The position numbers were made by a program, and so were the translations under genes. DNA of 8,190 nt from an uncultured Rikenellaceae bacterium (GTDB lineage Bacteria; Bacteroidota; Bacteroidia; Bacteroidales; UBA932), in the NCBI GenBank assembly GCA_937906485.1, contig CALCYB010000103.1, positions 1-8,190 on the forward strand, in the 5' to 3' direction. A model generated the notes under the pieces. It saw only the letters and a program-made list of their open reading frames with translations. It made no database searches and was not told where the DNA came from. Shown piece by piece: positions 6,512 through 8,190 of the stretch. Every line of letters starts with the position of its first letter. Positions within the stretch are counted from its first letter, which is position 1.

Positions 6512-7308
6512 AGGTCGCTGTATTGGTCCCGGTAACGGGCAAGGGCTTCATAGTCCGTGTTGTCCACGCGATGGGGGACGATGGTGATCCAGCCCTCATC
6601 CACCAGCAGGTGGTCGGCTTGATCGGGTTGCTGGTCCAAGGTCTTGAACAGGCCCGACATCCAGTAGTAAGGTCGTCCGTGAGGATCACTACGCTTGTCA
6701 AACTCCTGGATCCATTGACCACGGCCCTGGCGGGCAAAACGGATTCCTCGGATGGCCTCTATCGGTAATTTGGGAAAATTGACATTCAGGTATGTGCCGG
6801 GTTGGATGTCAATGGCGTATCCTTCACCTTCCTTCTTCAGGAGGCGGTCCAGAATCCGACGGCCGAAATGCTCTACAACAGAAAAGTCCACGTTGGGGCT
6901 GTGGGAATTGATGGAAAAACCGATGGACGGAATCAGGTACAATGCCCCTTCCTGACAAGCCCCCAGTGTTCCTGAATAGACCGATGCCACAGAGGCATTG
7001 GATCCGTGGTTGATGCCTGACATCAGCAGGTCGGGGCTGCGGTCCGGAAACAATTCAAAGATGGCCATCTTGACGCAATCAATCGGACTTCCGTCCACCC
7101 AATAGTAGCGGATTCCCTCTTCTGTTCCCGCTTCCTGAAAATGCAGCGGTTCGTCCATGGTCAATGCCGTTCCTTTTCCGGATTGACCGAAACGGGGCGC
7201 TACGACCGTAACATGACCGTAGTGGGACATCAGTTTGGCCAAAGTATGAATGCCTCGTGCCTGAACACCATCATCGTTGGTGATGAGAATTTCCAATTGT
7301 CTGTTCAT
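6508..7308 (-). CDS. surE: 5'/3'-nucleotidase SurE
   Basis: SurE is a divalent-metal-dependent cytosolic phosphatase that removes phosphate from 5'- and 3'-nucleoside monophosphates. It is linked to stationary-phase survival in E. coli. The 266-residue protein has the N-terminal ILITNDDGVQARGI with metal ligands Asp12 and Asp13, APRFGQSGKGTALT (38-50) with Ser43, VDGSPIDCVKMAIFEL (71-86), and PDLLMSGINHGSNASVASVY (92-111) with Asn100, followed by SGTLGACQEGALYLIPSIGFS. These are the conserved Rossmann-like active-site blocks, and GKG replaces the GAS seen in many proteobacterial forms. The ATG at 7308 gives the expected N-terminus. It is the first gene of a two-gene unit with lpxB, and a strong -7 box lies just upstream. 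No enzymatic link between the two genes is known; the pairing is, from memory, common in Bacteroidetes. Confidence 0.96.
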   Translation of the reverse strand: MNRQLEILITNDDGVQARGIHTLAKLMSHYGHVTVVAPRFGQSGKGTALTMDEPLHFQEAGTEEGIRYYWVDGSPIDCVKMAIFELFPDRSPDLLMSGINHGSNASVASVYSGTLGACQEGALYLIPSIGFSINSHSPNVDFSVVEHFGRRILDRLLKKEGEGYAIDIQPGTYLNVNFPKLPIEAIRGIRFARQGRGQWIQEFDKRSDPHGRPYYWMSGLFKTLDQQPDQADHLLVDEGWITIVPHRVDNTDYEALARYRDQYSDL

Positions 7309-7329
7309 GTCTTTTCAAAATCGTATGCC

Positions 7330-7337
7330 CAAAGGTA
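7330..7337 (-). promoter_or_regulatory. -7 promoter box for the surE-lpxB operon
   Basis: The minus strand reads TACCTTTG followed by GGC, an exact and very typical Bacteroidetes -7 element (TAnnTTTG). It ends 21 nt before the surE ATG, giving a predicted leader of about 15 nt. A clear -33 TTG is not seen in the AT-rich stretch upstream. Confidence 0.65.
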
Positions 7338-7360
7338 CTTCTTTTTTTAAATATAATGGC

Positions 7361-7375
7361 TATCTTTACCTTTTG
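7361..7375 (+). promoter_or_regulatory. candidate -7 promoter region for the transporter gene
   Basis: Two overlapping imperfect -7 boxes lie 23-37 bp before the ATG: TATCTTTA at 7361-7368 (last base differs from TAnnTTTG) and TACCTTTTG at 7367-7375 (one extra T). A T7 run at 7342-7348 sits near the -33 position. Which box is used cannot be decided from sequence. Confidence 0.4.
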
Positions 7376-7397
7376 AATTGACCTAAAAATTGAATCT

Positions 7398-8190
7398 ATG
7401 GAATTTCTTCACGATTTGTTTGTTGGAAGTGATACCCTTTGGGGTGGAGGAGTGGCTCATTCGGTGTTGATTCTGGCCTTGGCGATTGCGTTTGGGATCG
7501 TTTTAGGTAAAATCAAGATCGCCGGGATCTCGTTGGGTGTGACCGGTATCCTCTTTGTCGGGATTGCATTTGCCCATTTCGGCTTGAATGTCAATGAACA
7601 CATTCTGCATTTTGTCAAGGAATTCGGATTGATACTTTTTGTCTATTCCATTGGTCTGCAAGTAGGCCCCGGTTTTTTTGCCTCCTTCAAAAAAGGGGGG
7701 ATCCGTCTGAACCAGCTGGCCATGATTGTGGTCTTTCTGGGGGTATTCGTCACCATTGCCTTGTATTATGCGACCGGATTGCCCATTACTACGATGGTGG
7801 GTATCATGTCCGGCGCCGTCACCAATACCCCGGGCCTGGGTGCTGCACAGCAGGCTTTTGGTGATATAGCCGTTGCTGCAGGTCATGCGGAAAGTGCAGG
7901 TGTTGACATCGCCATGGGGTATGCTGTCGCCTATCCTTTGGGGGTCATCGGTGCCATTTTGGCCATTGTGCTGCTGCAGTATGTTCTGCGCATCAAGGCT
8001 GAGCGGGAAGAAGCCGAGATCCTGGCTGATGCGGATGCCGTTGGGGCTACTACCCGTATTTCTGTGACCATCACCAACCAGGCACTCGAAGGAAAAACCG
8101 TTGTGGAATTGCACCAGCTGCTGCTGCGTGATTTTGTGGTGTCCCGTATTTGTCCCAAAGGTGGACATCCCTCGTTGGTAGAAGGGAATA
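7398..8190 (+). CDS. AspT/YidE-family transporter (aspartate:alanine exchanger-like), partial at 3' end
   Basis: The first 264 residues of an uninterrupted reading frame run off the right edge; an in-frame TGA at 7374-7376 leaves the ATG at 7398 as the first possible start. The family (AAEx) includes the aspartate:alanine antiporter AspT and E. coli YidE/YbjL. It has two membrane halves around paired TrkA-C (RCK_C) domains. Membrane segments are visible near residues 19-37, 42-60, 75-92, 104-124, 132-150 and 172-196. EFGLILFVYSIGLQVGPGFF (75-94), GIMSGAVTNTPGLGAAQQ (135-152) and MGYAVAYPLGVIG (173-185) closely match YidE. From about residue 218 (TTRISVTITNQALEGKTVVE) the first TrkA-C domain begins. 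A full family member is about 550 residues, so roughly half is missing. The substrate is unknown, and most non-AspT members are uncharacterised. It is divergent from surE. Confidence 0.92.
   Translation, partial: MEFLHDLFVGSDTLWGGGVAHSVLILALAIAFGIVLGKIKIAGISLGVTGILFVGIAFAHFGLNVNEHILHFVKEFGLILFVYSIGLQVGPGFFASFKKGGIRLNQLAMIVVFLGVFVTIALYYATGLPITTMVGIMSGAVTNTPGLGAAQQAFGDIAVAAGHAESAGVDIAMGYAVAYPLGVIGAILAIVLLQYVLRIKAEREEAEILADADAVGATTRISVTITNQALEGKTVVELHQLLLRDFVVSRICPKGGHPSLVEGN
7667..7700. repeat. homopolymer-rich inverted repeat inside the transporter gene
   Basis: C4-GG-T7-G (7667-7680) is followed 7 nt later by C-A6-G6 (7688-7700). GT6 pairs perfectly with the inverse of CA6 (7 bp, loop 7681-7687), and the outer C4 can pair with part of G6 across a small internal mismatch. 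The stretch encodes the conserved VGPGFFASFKKGG motif, so coding constraint may explain it. The A6G6 run is the longest tandem homopolymer pair I noticed. Confidence 0.55.

Noticed and set aside
5849..6535. 228-residue rightward ORF over lpxB
   Set aside because: Shadow of lpxB; no domain recognised and the minus-strand LpxB is complete.
7503..8168. 221-residue leftward ORF over the transporter gene
   Set aside because: Shadow; the + strand frame is open to the window edge and matches AspT/YidE, while the minus product is His/Gln/Asp-rich with no family features.
1..8190. Search for mobile elements, CRISPR arrays, tRNA/rRNA genes, riboswitches, toxin-antitoxin or defence genes
   Set aside because: Intergenic space is limited to gaps of 3-89 bp, all genes are recognisable core families and none shows such signatures.

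Overview
The window looks like an ordinary chromosomal segment of a Bacteroidota bacterium, most likely order Bacteroidales. The evidence is: a DUF4492 small membrane protein beside trmD; a five-repeat DUF349 protein next to a YidC with Bacteroidetes-type features; a surE-lpxB pair; start codons with no convincing Shine-Dalgarno sequence; and upstream boxes matching the Bacteroidetes -7 promoter element TAnnTTTG. Base composition is moderate and even. I see no mobile element, CRISPR array, tRNA, rRNA, integrase, phage gene or other sign of recent transfer. LpxB implies a lipid A outer membrane.

Layout: the left edge carries a leftward unit, trmD (tRNA m1G37 methyltransferase) followed by a DUF4492 gene that runs off the window. 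In known relatives DUF4492 precedes cydAB (cytochrome bd oxidase), but that part is not visible here. A 63-bp AT-rich divergent interval with candidate promoters on both strands separates it from a tight rightward operon (928-5346): the DUF349-repeat protein, yidC (inner-membrane insertase) and a YggS-type PLP homeostasis protein, with 3-bp gaps between genes. This operon meets a leftward operon tail to tail, with only 10 bp between stop codons. The leftward operon is surE (nucleotidase) followed by lpxB (lipid A disaccharide synthase), joined by a 4-bp ATGA overlap. A second divergent interval (7309-7397) holds a near-perfect promoter for surE and a weaker one for a rightward AspT/YidE-family transporter, which is cut by the right edge.

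Functionally this is housekeeping: tRNA modification, membrane-protein insertion, PLP balance, lipid A synthesis, nucleotide phosphatase and an anion/amino-acid exchanger-like permease. There is no clear new system. The points most worth a second look are the uncharacterised DUF349 repeat protein tightly coupled to yidC, a perfect 11-bp inverted repeat early in yidC, a possibly leaderless trmD transcript, and the trmD-DUF4492 linkage.
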